From Datnioides undecimradiatus (taxonomy: Eukaryota; Chordata; Actinopteri; Lobotiformes; Datnioididae): a DNA stretch of 64,000 nucleotides. The stretch covers positions 1,950,001 through 2,014,000 of the forward strand of contig WARS01000031.1 in assembly GCA_008933995.1 (NCBI GenBank), read 5' to 3'. The notes under the pieces were generated by a model. It was not told the DNA's origin. It searched no databases and saw only the letters and a list, made by a program, of their open reading frames with translations. The position numbers and the translations under genes are program-made. Position 1 is the first letter of the stretch, and each line of letters starts with the position of its first letter. Below are positions 24,064-38,100 of this stretch, in pieces.

Positions 24064-24105
24064 ATCAATCAATCAGTCAATCAATCTATCTATCTATCCA
24101 TCAGC
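24064..24105. repeat. Tetranucleotide repeat (AATC/TATC)
   Basis: An imperfect AATC run passes into TATC units. Confidence 0.8.
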
Positions 24106-25068
24106 CAATCAGCCTTTAAAGGATACTTTTCTTTTTCCATTCCATGTGAGGATGCATTTCTGGTTTACTGGTGTGATTTACTTCACTAACATTCATATGT
24201 TCATAAAATATATCCACTGTGCAAATGAAGACAGCTTTGGAGTGTCTCATACTGTGTGAAATCCTGGTTCAATTAACCAAGACTTATTGCTGCTTTATGT
24301 GACTCAAGGGTCGTGAAATGTTTTGCAGTTGGCTCACTGGATCTCTATTACAGTATAAACTTGATGGTGGCTAGGGTACTAACGTTTGTAAGATGATGTC
24401 AGAGAGTCGAGTTTCACCTGTAGTTGCATTGAGTCCTCACCTTAATGAGGCTTTGGTCCTTTAGTTGTTCAATCAGAGAATTTAATTTGTTTCTTAAAAG
24501 GTCTCATTTTTCATGTTTCACAAGGAAAATTAAGAAATCCTGCTCATACTCATACTGATGCATGGAAATGGACCAACTACTGAAAATGGGACATTTCAGA
24601 TTAGGTGAAAATGAAACGAGAATGTTCTTGCAGTTAGCTCAGGGCCATCACATTTTATTTTCTGCTCTCACCTGTTCTGAACAAAGAGAAACACCGCTAG
24701 GATTAATTATTCATGTGTTGTTCCCTCTGCAAACAGTGTGATGATGTCTCTATATCAGAGGAGATGGAGATGGACTAAATAAAAATTAAGCAGAATCAAA
24801 GACCTGCAGGTTGCAGCGAGCTAGAGGCAGTAACTGTGAGAGAGAGAGAGTGTGAAAGATTTAGCACATAGAGGCTGATATGAAAAAAAGCCAGCACGTC
24901 TGTGTTATCTTCAACTCTGCAAATTGGCTAATTTGGCTCTCTTTATCTGTCCCCTCCTGCGCTTTGCGTATGTGTGTGTGTGTGCATATTCAGTATTTGG
25001 CCCACAAAAGAAAAAAAAAAAAGCATATATCGAGTGAAATGTGTTTTGGAGGTGTTTTATCACCAGGG

Positions 25069-25095
25069 ACACACACACACACACACACACACACC
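25069..25095. repeat. (AC)n microsatellite
   Basis: A perfect AC run in intergenic DNA. Confidence 0.9.
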
Positions 25096-26764
25096 ACAAA
25101 GTCCATATTAGAAATAACTGCTTTTCAGAGAAACTCATCATCGCCTCAGAGGAACCAAAAAAGGACATTCACTTTAGTGTTTTTTACGTCTTTTGACCAA
25201 CAATAGTTGCATCGTTTCATAAGCTCTCAGTCTGAGAGGTAAAATGCCCTTCTGTGGGGCATCTTACCTCTCAGCAATTCAAACCATTCAGCCATTTTGT
25301 CTTTTCATAATATTACATGCAAAGTACAATGAGGACATAGGCACCGCGTCCTGTTTCTGGAGATTAGGACACAGGGTCCACACTAGAGGAAGAGTTGCGG
25401 TCGCTCCTTCCTTTTTCCTGTCCAGATGGCAGCATCAGCTGACAGCAGATATGAGGTCTCTGGTGCAGACGCGTCTATCTTTGAAGCTCTTGTGAAGCTC
25501 CTTGGTAGCAGAAGTGTGAGTGGGAGGTTTGGTTGTTCAAGGGGTGTGTACATGTGTTTGTGTGTGTGTGTGTGTGTTCATATTTGTTTGTGTCTTCATA
25601 CGAATTTGTTTGCATGTGAGTCAGGGAACAAATCCCCTGTAATGCACTTTAGAGTAACGGCTTCAGTGTTCATGGACAGCTAACATAAAGATTCTTCTTC
25701 TCCTTTTTACACATTTGTATTCTAGTACGCTCAAACACAGCCCACACAAAGCCTTTTTTGTATTAGACTTGATCCTGGGATAGCTTGGATTTGTGCCCCA
25801 GGAACTCACAAGGGAACAGACATTTGATTACTGTACTTGTCAGCCAAAGAGAAATCCCCCCTCCTCCTCCTCATCCTTCTCATCCTGCACAGGGGAGATA
25901 ACAGAGCTCTACTGTGTTGCAGAGGAGGACACTCTGGTATGCTCAGCCAGATCGGCAACCAAGTTCTTTTTTTGGCGTTTATCTTAATTTTAGCTTGGAC
26001 ATAAAATCTCCTCCTGAGGAAAAAGGAAAATAATTTAGTTGAAATCATAGTGTGCATGACATATATGAATATGATTGACCTGTTTGGGGAGAAACGACAA
26101 TGTGAAGAGCTACTCTTCCTAGATTTGTTTTAAATTGTTTAGGTTACAGAAATTAGAAAATTCACAATGGTTTTGAATCAAGACAACCTGTGAATCATCT
26201 GCCTGTTTTAGTTAGATGGTATCCTTAACCAGACAACACATGACTTGATGTCTGTTTGTGATATAAAGTGGCTGCTACAATTCTATGGTACAGTTTAGTT
26301 CATCATCGCCGTCGCCATCATCATCCCTCTCTCTCTTCCTGATCACTGACCTCTGAATTTATAATGTGATAAATGTCACATTTAATGTTAAATAATATGT
26401 GATGTGACTTAATTCAGGTCAAATTCTCATCAAACTCCCTTTGTGACATTATAGTTTTTTGAGGTTAAGCCTTATTTGGGAGGGACGGGAACATCTGATG
26501 ACAGATATGTCCATATTTGTGAAAGTACGAGTGAGGTCAGTGTGGCTGATGTTGAGGGAAATCCCCCTTGAAATTAATATATTGATGAAAATGTCTACAT
26601 TTTCAGCAGCTTGTTTTTTTCTGAATAAGCCCAGTTAAGATGGTCTTGAAAATTTCTCTTATTTTTGGCAAATTCACAGAAAAAGGATGTGTTGGTGTAT
26701 CTTAAAAAGGCAAAAATCATGAAGCTTTACAGTGAAAACAAAGGGGACAATGAGATGGATAGTG

Positions 26765-27427
26765 TTACGATGTCACGCTTTATTTGCTGTAGCTGTATAT
26801 CTAAAGAGAAAACAATGACAACAGCTCATAGATGGCACAAAACAATGTAGCACTGTAAATTAAAAAAAAAATCCCAGTGTGTTATCTTGAAAGTAGATGT
26901 TGCATGACTGGTCGAATAAAAATATTATACCATTCTTCATTAAGAAAATAACATAGCAAACATGAAGCTATTTACAGTACAAATGTCCTAGTTGTTACCA
27001 TTTTTACAACATCACACACCTGTCTGCAGTAACATGACAATACAAAGTGACGATCAAAGCAAACCAACATCTCTGCCCTCCTGAATAACCACTCATGTCA
27101 TGTACTTCAGCCTTTGTGGCAGCCATAAAGATTATGGGCAATAATAATATAACACGTCTAAGGACCAAGAAGTGATTCGGGCTTGACTCCTCACTGACCA
27201 ATGAGACGTATGTGTGAGTTTGGAGAACTTGCAGAACAGAGAAGACGATCCCAGTGCACAGAGCACAGGGTGCAGAGAAACCCCAAAAACCCACACAAGA
27301 AAGCGAGAGTAGACTAGGCTGAAACTGCCACTTTGGGTTGTTAATTAATGTAAGAAGTGTTGTAACTGCTGATTGCTCCCGGTGTTAGTTGAGACAAGCT
27401 GTGAGCATGGATGTACTCTCGCAGCTC
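26765..27427 (-). other. kctd12: Probable kctd12 3' UTR
   Basis: Noncoding DNA follows the kctd12 stop on the minus strand. The first canonical minus-strand AATAAA I found is at 26784-26779, giving a 3' UTR of about 650 nt. Cleavage there is inferred; a longer UTR is possible. Confidence 0.4.
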
Positions 27428-28225
<798 letters not shown>

Positions 28226-28453
28226 CTATCGGTTCAGTTAAGCTTAGTTTAAAACCCCTGCAGCGTCCCTGGCTGTAGGTGCCTAACGAGGACGGATAGT
28301 TAGAAGTCCTCTCACTGTACTGAAGTGTTTGGTTTGTCTGTGTGGGAGGAGAAGGAAAAGGACGGCCAACACAGACATTAACTGTTCACTGGAAAGCTCT
28401 GAGAAAACATCATGCTGCCTTCAAGGGCCCCCTGTAAGCCTCGACTTCCTACT

Positions 28454-29134
28454 TTAAAGGGACAGTTCAGATTTTCTAAAGTGGGGCTGTATGATGCACT
28501 TATCCACAGTCAGTGGCTAACCTGCAGTAGACGGCAGCAGCAACAGGAGTGCTGGTGTAGGAAGCTAAGCAATGTCCTGCTATGGATGGGGTCAGCAGCA
28601 ATATGTATTTTAGTTACGCCCTTAAAAAAAAATCAATATCAAGTGTTTAAGTGTGCGCTATATATATTATATTTTCACCAATTTACCCCACAGTCTAAAA
28701 TCTGCCAGACCTAATTGACATTTTAAATCAGAAAACATAGGGGTTGCTGGCAGCAGTATCACAATTTTTCCATTTTAAAGGCTGTTTGATGGCAGCGTAA
28801 AGAGGTGAAAAAATTCTGTACTCCAGTTAAACTAATATTGATTTTATTATCCACATGGCTAAAATACATTTTGCTGCTGCCCCCTTTCCACAGAGGTACA
28901 TGCAGGTGCAGTGCAGGTCGTCTTGCTACCTCTCCAACTGAAGCTATCAGAGAAGTTTCAGGAGCAGGATCACACCTCAGTGTTTCACTGCTGCCATCTC
29001 TTTACCCTCTTACCCCTCTCTCCCCCATTTCGCACTTGCATTTGACAACCCCCCCTCCCACCCCCCCTTTTTTTAGCATCTCTGCCATGCCAATATGGCA
29101 GGTTCCTCACATAGTAGTGAAACTATCCCCTTAA
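28454..29134. mobile_element. TTAA-flanked MITE-like DNA element
   Basis: The left end TTAA-AGGGACAGTT (28454-28467) and right end AACTATCCCC-TTAA (29121-29134) are near inverted repeats (8 of 10 after the TTAA). The interior (AAGTGGGGCTGTATGA, then GGAAGCTAAGCAATGTCCTG, then ATCAATATCA) is familiar to me as a widespread percomorph repeat. TTAA borders suggest a piggyBac-like origin. No transposase remains. It lies upstream of kctd12. Confidence 0.55.
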
Positions 29135-32100
29135 GACTCGAAAACATGTCTTGACACTGTGACATCTGGATCACTTTACCTAAAGGAAAAGTTTAAAATT
29201 GTGAAAAATTAGTTTGTTCTTCATGCCAAGAACTGCACATTAGATTGATACCACTCACATTATTGTACACAAAGTATTAAGCTTATCACTAGCAGCTGGT
29301 TTACTTAAGCTGGCATAAAGAGTGGACACATGGGGAACAGCTAGCATGACTCCATAACAGAACCTCTAAAGCTCACTTGCTTCCACTTTACACAAGATTT
29401 CTTTGTAGTTCTACCCTGCTACATTTCAGCGAGACATGTTATTTTTTATTTTTAAACAGCAAGAGTTAACGTACAGCTGAAGATGTGCCATACAAAACAT
29501 TAAAGGCACAGTCAGCAGTCAGTTTTAAAAAATTATGCAATATTAACATTTCATACTTTTGTATTCCTTTAACTGAGATTATGAATGCAGGACTTTGACT
29601 TGTACAAGAGTTTCATAATAGTGTGTTCAACAACTAGGGCTTACAATTTCTATGCAATCTACTTATGTAATAAAGCTTGTATAGTGTATTATAAGACTCA
29701 TCATAAGCCTTCATAATGCACATATCAGCCGAGGTAAAGTACTCCACTTGCGCTTTGTGACTAAGCTCACTATTCATGACTAGTGGTAAAGATTTGGGTA
29801 CATTGTGGAGCTTTATGTAACCACAGTGGATGGTAAATATATTTATTGCCTGCTATAATGTCTTTACGGCAGCTCATTGACTGCTTCAAGTGAAGTCAGG
29901 ATGTGCTGATATCTATAACAGGATGTTTGTTTCTGCTGCACATTGCATGACAGTAAAAACAGATCAAGATGTGACATGTGTATGTACATATATTCCATAT
30001 GTTTGCAGAAGCTTTGATGCAGTATGGTATGTTCAGATGATATCAAGGCCCCCTTGCTACGAGCCGACAAGCTGTCATAATGAAGAAGAGGTTATTATGG
30101 CAACTACCCATTCATTATGTTTACATAAAGCACCCAGATGTTAATAACAATTGACATTAAGAGCAGTAAATAATTATATAACTTGTCACGTAAAATAAAT
30201 GGAATGACTTTAAACAGTTATGGGCCATCCTGTCTATAATCTGAGAGTTACTGTTTACTTTTGACCTTGGAAGCAGCAGTGTCTCCTTAGGATCTATTTA
30301 GTACTATGGGTGTTCAGGACCTTTTGATTCTATCACATGCTCCTAATCAGCAGAGGTCTGTCCAGTTTTCATGCAGTTGTGGGCATTTAAATTAATTTTT
30401 TTTTAGGTCCTCGAGGACTTCTCACACATGTTGGACTAAAATTTGTGTTCAGTCAGACAATAAAAATGTAAATACCTTCATATTCATGACAACTGTGCAA
30501 ACTTCGTCTGCAGGACGTCTGTGTGATGTGATAAAATCTTCTCTGCGCCTACTAAATGAACCTTCAGTAGAGCTTGTTTTGCCAAGAATCATATAATGTC
30601 CTATGGTTGTTTTCTATAACTTTTAAGCATTATTAATGTGTGATGCAGCTTTTCTGACACACCATTTCTGTGCTGTTGTGTATTACCAGCATCAAAGCAT
30701 TGCTAAAAAACTTTAGGAATCAAGCAGTTAAGCTGCAAGCTTAAGTTCAGGACATTTAACATTTTTGTCATATTTACTGTGGCAATATTTTATCTTCTGG
30801 GTTCTGCAAAAATTACATTCTTTCTTAGGATTTCCATGCTTTAGTTGAGAATTTGAACACTGCATCTTACGTCAAGTCTTAACACCAAAAAGCTTGTTGA
30901 TCTAGGCTTAAAGTGCAGTGCAGACTATAATCACCAGTATTTATGTTGAGGTAGGACCTCTGACATAATCATTCATAATCTAAGTGAGAGGTTTGTAATC
31001 TCAGATATTCTGTTCGATACATGGAAAGCATCAACTGTTTGTAATGGCAAATGCTGATCCATCTGCACTATGGAAAACAACACTTGTTATGCTACTGCTC
31101 GGAAACAGGAGAGAACAGAAACATTTAGAGACACAACTGCAGCCTGTAGAAATGAAACAGTGAATAAAAATGTACCAGACAGGTGTGGCATCAAAATAGC
31201 TGGTTATAGAGTGCAGTAAATATGACTACAGAGTAAAGTCAGCAGAGATTTAGCCAATCTGATATTAAAGTAAAGCAAACGTTATCTTAAGTGCACAGCG
31301 CAAAACATAATGAAATGATTCCAATGAAGCAAGAAACATTCAAAGTATCTAAATATTCACTTCAGTATTTGAAATAAACTCTGTGAATTTCTGCCAAAAT
31401 AAACAAAAAATAAATATAATGGAAATAAAAATATTGGAAAGGCTCCACCGTCCCATTCAATGCAATAAAGTAACATGTTGGCTCTGTGTACCTGTGGACC
31501 AATATGAATCATGAATTCTGCTCTTCATGTGATTATTTTTGTCTTATATGCACAGCACAACATCCACCATACTAAATATTAATGGGCTCTGGTTCTAACA
31601 TCAAATCCAATGTTTGCAACTGGAAGCAAAGAAACTTGTTGCTTTCTTGACTAACGAAGATCGTATTTCAGAGCACGAACGTAAACGTCTCATCCAGTGT
31701 CTCCTATTTGAGGTAATCTTTGGATTAGAGGGACATCTAGTGGATGATAAATGAACATGCAGGTTGTTCTTGCGTAAGTGTGATGGAAATGTTTACTGGA
31801 GCAACAAACCGCAGCGAGTCCATTTTATTTAAAGAGCTCACAAAAAGACAACTCGTCACCATTTGCAAGTTAGGAAAAAAAAATGGTGAATTAACAGCAC
31901 AGAGAGGTCTAACCGTAACATAAAAACTTGTAAAAATAACTCAACAAACATGAATTTTAAAGCTTGTCTGTGCAACTTTGGCTCTGTCCCTCTTTAACTT
32001 TATGTTTTATATTCATTGTATAGAATATGAGCAGTTTGTTGGTTGGAGATGCATGGTTCATTTCCATATTCTATTGTAATCTATTGCAGTGTAATCTAAT

Positions 32101-35100
32101 ATAAATGTAATGTCCATAACACCGAAAAATAAAACATAACACATAAAACATTGTGTATCATAAACGCTGGACACTAATGTTGTCATACACATAATAAATG
32201 ATCCAGCCTCTCTCAGCACACCACACCTTAATTGTCGTCCTCTGTCCAGCCTCGACCTCATGTCGGTGTCATCGCCGGTAAATGTTACCATTTTTCTCAC
32301 AGTCTGGCAGAAGATAATTGGAAGAAGGAAGCTGTAACTTTTGCTTTCCAGCTATTTCTCAGAGAAAGTGAAGGTTAAGAGATGTGACAGCTCACTTCCT
32401 CATCCTCTCTTAGATTCATGACTTCATGTATTGTGTAAACGTTTTTACTTCATATTCCTGAGGCCATGAATTACGTTGTGTTGAGTGTTGTTGACCCTTA
32501 CAGAGGGCATCCTCGACTCTGTGTTAATATAACCAAGCTTAAGTGTAAGAGAGTTAATATTCAGATGTTACTTTATGATTTAAAAACAAATGTCTATTTA
32601 GAAGGGACGTTGCATAAAAACTCAAATACAAGTGCCACCTTATTGGCAATCAATGGGGTGCCACCCAGTGGTCATTAGAGATACCTTATTTACCAAAAAA
32701 GACTTAATAGCAACAATGCTGTTTGCTCTACAATATTTGAAGTCCTTTAAATACATGTAAAGCAGGGTTGAAAATGCCCATTGTGTTTTGAAGTTGAACT
32801 GCCATGACTTTGTTTTTTCAGTGCCATTACTAAGTATGTGTTTGCACAGGTTTTTATGTGTGTGTGTGTGCTGTGCTGTATTATGTCTTCATGTCAATCA
32901 TGTGACCTCGTGCTTGTGACAATAAGGTAACCCTCTGTTGTGACACCCAGCCAAACACTGTCACTCTGCAGTGTACTGGAGTGTGACCTCCCTCAACACT
33001 GTCTCTGTGCTTTCTACAACTCCCGGCCCGTCATCCATGTGCTGTCTCCCCTCTGTCACCCTCACCCAGCTCCTCTCCAGTGATCCTCTCACTGGTCCTG
33101 TCTAACACACAGACAGAGATGAGAGGCAGAAACCTTCTTGTCTTCCCTGTCAACACAGAAAATACTCGTCCTTCCCTTACTATAGCTGTACTGTGTTATA
33201 AGAGTCTCTGCAAGGCAGTTCCTGATTTCAGTCAGGACAATGTGTTTCAGTATTTAGCTCATCATGTGACTTACTGCATGTGGTGCTCTGTAACAAATCT
33301 GTGCAAGCAGAGTTTATAAACACATGCAACATTTAATGTCCCTGAACACACGTTAAAATGAACAGCGCACAGCTCTTGTATGAGTAATTGCTGAAACTTT
33401 GTGAAAGCAGGCAGCAGTGTAGCAGCGAGGATTGTTGTTTTATACTATGTGTTTGAAACAATACAACTCTGTCAATTATACATTCAATAGTAATGAAAGT
33501 ACAGGTGCTACAAGACAGATATACAATCAGATTTTCACCCAAAGATTAGAATAGTAATGATTTTAATTCCTTTTGTGGGGCTGGAGAGAGAGAGATACCA
33601 TTTAAAATACTACTTGAACCTTACAGCAGAAGAAGAAGCAGGAGCTGAAAGATAACAGAGGACCAGCAATTTCAAAATAAAAGTCTCAACAGGTTAGATC
33701 ACAATAGAGTCTTTGAACATGAGGAATCCACAAATGTTAACATGATTCCAAATGTGATCTGATATATTTTATTTTTTATGTACCCACACTGTGTGCAGAC
33801 CTTAATTTAAAAAAAAAACAAAAAACTTTTTCTCTTCACAGCATACAGAATTATTGTGGTACAGTGACTACCATTTACAACCCAATAAAAACCCCCAACT
33901 TTATTTATTCAAATTCTGTGTTTTAACTTTAACACTGGTTGCACTTTATTATCCTAAAGTACAATTACAATGAAATAAAGTAGAAACCTGTAAAAACTCA
34001 GACAGGGGCAAATGTGGAGTCAGCAGCTGGGATACAGACACAGATGCAGATGAGGCTGGTCACGGCTGGTTTGCTGGCAAAGTGAACCTGAGACACAGGT
34101 TAAGCAGATAATTAGTAATGTGCACAAAACCAGACAAACAAAAATCACTAAGAACTTGGCTGTAACATCTACACTCCACAGAGGTGACTGGACGACCTGG
34201 ATGAGTGTGGATGAATGAGCTGAGGTTTAAACAGCAGGGGCTTGTTGAGTTAATTGGCAAATTGGCTGCAGGTGCTCAGGTTGAACGGTGGGAGAGTCTG
34301 GGAGGGGAGTTCATCAGGAAAACACAGGGGAAGGGGGAAGCACAGCAGATTCCTTAACAGTATTAGCAACACATTAGCATTAGTCAGCTAGTTTATTAGC
34401 TAGCTTGGCTTGTCCTTAGAAGCAAAGTGATCACAGGAAGTAATTAAGTAAATCAACAAATGAACAGGAAGTCTTGGGAGCAGATAAAAGATACCTGCCA
34501 ATATTTTCCCCAGTTAAATTGTTGAATTGAATGGAGCTATCTGTTGCTAATAGCTAACTACCAACTGCTGGAAACTTTTGTTAAAAATAATATTTAATTT
34601 AATTAACAGCAAAAGTAGACAAACACAAAACATATATTTGAATATGAATTATTGGCTTTAGTTTAAATGAGCACATGCTAACATACTTGAAACAGGATAT
34701 AAAAACTGTTAGAAGCTTTAAGCCGATGGTGCTCAGGCGTAAATATTTCAACCACTGATGGCTAATTTCCATTTAGCTGCTTCAGTTTCAGCATCATGGT
34801 ATCATTCACGCTGGCTCACTGTCATGATTTACTGGGACACTTAAACAGAACAGAGACATTGTTAATGTGATTAGTAACACCTGTGCTTCCCCTGCCATGA
34901 CAAGTCGAAGTGTCTGCCATGAAAAAGAACAATTTTGGAGCAAAGTGTTTGGATTGAAAGTCCAAATGTCCTGTTATTATACATCCTTTTATTTTGTTAT
35001 CCCTTTATTTTCACACACAATTTTTTACATTTGTTGTGCACTTTCTGGATAAATTCAGGTCTTTGTTTCCTCATTGGTGATGAATGAGGACTTCTGTGTG

Positions 35101-38100
35101 TATATGTGCACAGTGTGTGTCTTTAGTTTTACTCATGCTTTACGTGACTGAACTGGGCTGTATATGTGTCTGTATGTGTGTGTGTGTGCGTGTCCATGTT
35201 CTCGTCACCTTCTCTCAGGGTTACGTCTGCACCCTTGTGCTCCTCAATCAGCTCTAATGGATCCTCTGGCTCAGAATCAGCCGGGGCACTGATACTAAAG
35301 ACACTCAAACACACACACACACACACACGCACAGGGCGGGGCTGGAGGCTGATGCGTCGTGATGAGCTAAGAGGTACCACGTCGACCCTCCTAACATTTT
35401 CTTCCCGTTTTTGTCCTCTGTTTCTGCTCTTGCACTTCGCCATTTCGGTCCCTCAGTGCTGTACCCCTTGCAGTCAGTTTAATATAACGTGGCAACCGAT
35501 CATAGCTACAATAAAATTATGTAAAAGTTAACACCATCTCCACCGCATTGTGGCCTTAAAATAACATAAAATAAATGTCTCATCTGAAATATTAAGGTAA
35601 AAATAAAAGAAAATTAAGATGCCTCCCACACAAACAGCATCTTCGTCAGAAATGACCCATTGCTCCTTCTGTGGCTGTGTTACCCACCCCCCACCCATCA
35701 CAACCACCAGGGCCCTTGTGTATGTATGTGTATGCGAATGGTTCACATGGGTCCTATCCACCCGTCCTCCCACAGCATCTTCATTCGGAGAGTGAACAGG
35801 TCCCCTGGGGCAAATGTAGGCTTTTGTATGTGTGTGTGTGTGTGTAACGCTACATTATTCTCCCCACTGACTTTCTAAGGGATGAAGAAAACGACTGCCC
35901 CTTCCTTCCTGTCTTTATAAAAGAGAGCAGCTGAGAGGGACATGTTATAAGGCTGGGAAAATTAGGTAATACATCACAGGGTAAGTTTATTAAAATAACA
36001 CATTTTATAAGCTCATTGCTGAAATATAATCATAATGATCATCATCATATCGCCATAATGATCAAAACTGATCAAAACTGTTATTTCAGAGGAGATTCAA
36101 TGAATATGCTGCATCACTGTAAATATATGAAGCAGTTTAGAGTGTAACTTTCTATGACAGTAAATCCTGCATTCTTACAACAAAATAATGACTAGTTCAA
36201 GTATTTGTTCTCAATATCAACGACACGACCTCAAACATTTCTTATTCCAATCACTTAAGAAGTTAATTATCTGAAATACACTAAGCTACAATACAGTAAT
36301 ACTGAAAGCTTGAAAGCTTACAACACTAAGACCCCTGCGTCAAACAGGCAGCCTTTTTACAAGAATAAAAAAGAGACCACTACTCTACAACAAAGTAATG
36401 TTAAAAATGAAAGAAATCATGCAAACTTGCATTGCACTGATTGAGTGATCTTGACTGGACATGTGATTTAATATGTAAACTCAGCATTTTGTTGGAAATT
36501 TGGCTCTTTATGCGAGGAGGTTTGCAAACTTATTTATAAAAGCTGAGCCAAATGTACAACTGAATATATTTAACCAAAACATAACAAAGTCAGCCTGCCC
36601 AGAAATGACAATTGCGTTACACTGTTTATCACAGTTGCTTATGCACTTAAATTTTAAATGCACGAGTTTTCTTTTTTTGTTTTCTGTTCTCAGTCTCCAC
36701 ACCACTGATTCTCCATACAGGCAGGCCCTGTGGAACAATTGGATTTCCATTGATCTGTTGGAGCGGACGGCTCTCCACCACTTGTAAGATCTAGTCTTGG
36801 AGAATCTAAGTAACTATTTGACTCACGGCTCTAATGCCATATCAGTGAAGCTGATTCATGGCTCCGACTCATTAAGAGTCAGTGGGGCTTGCTGATTGCA
36901 GAGCAGTCGCCTCATTCCTGCGGCGAGCCCCAGACGGTCTACCTGCAGCAGGCTCGAGTGGAACAAAGCTGGTTCTATAATTAGGTTCTCGTGGCTGATT
37001 CGATTACAGCAGCCGCTACATTCATTTTGCTAAAGAAGCTCCTCAGCTGCACAGGGGACTAATGGAGGAGATGGAGAGATATACGGAAAACAATCAGACA
37101 TGACATTATCGTATGGAGTGTGTTTGAGGATGCGTCTGTGCTCTTGTATAAAAAAGCTGCATGTTTGTGCCAATAAGTCTGAAACTTATTTTCCAACCAC
37201 ACTCTCACATATCTCCTCCTCAAACCTACACAATTTTTTTTCTCTTCTGTCTGTTTCCATCCCATCTTCCGATGTTTTAATTAGCTGCCTTGCTATTAAA
37301 TTACAGGGGACATTACTTAAGAAGGACATAAATAGTGGCCTGCTGATGGTGGTGTAGCAGTCTCAGATGAGATATGAGGTGCCTTGAGTCACGCTATTTG
37401 GAGAAGAGACTGTCTGATCCAGAAACCGTGTCTCCATGCTCTCATGTTCATCATGTTCAGATCTTGCAATACAAACTACTAAAGCCCCCTTTCAACCAAA
37501 AATGGATTAGGAGATATGCTGTTGTGTTTTGATCTGCTCAAAGGGAAAACTTCTCTGTGGCCACGTTAAATTTCTATGTTTAAGATGTTTTTCATGATAT
37601 CACAACTAGTCTGGAGGCCAATCCTGGTCCAGCTTTCAAGAACTCAAGTATGATTTGAAAAAAGAAAACCCTGAAAACAGACACCGAAGCAGGAGACATG
37701 TTATATCCTGCTGTTTAACATTTAAAATGTGTGCAGATGTGTTTATTAAGGCAGCCTGAGAAAAGAATAAATATGAATTGAATATTATTTAAGAAGGCAA
37801 ATGAACTTTTTTTTTCCAGAAAACAACAACAACAACAAAACCCATTCAAAGCAGAGCAAAGAAATATTAACACTGCTTTCAATGCTGTCTTTCACACTGA
37901 AACAGTGCCGACAGGGCGGTGTTTAGGGGAAAGGGATGTTTGGCACTTCAGTCAGATTAAAGTTTTCTTGGGTTTGTGATTACCTTCATAATAGTAAGAT
38001 GAAATGAGATAAAATCTAATAAACAATGTTATAGTTTAGGATACTAAAAAAAACAACATTCCTTATCACAAATGACATTTTCCAGCATGCAGTGTGAGGC

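Larger units (their letters stand above)
18120..26760. other. Intergenic region between lmo7 and kctd12
   Basis: No gene was recognised. Open frames are short, lack splice context and resemble no family I know. The region holds microsatellites (24064-24105 tetranucleotide, 25069-25095 AC, 25557-25577 GT) and many homopolymer runs. The stretch around 21830-22130 is less AT-rich and of higher complexity than its surroundings, but nothing specific is visible in it. The flanking genes converge, so no promoter is expected here. Confidence 0.6.
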
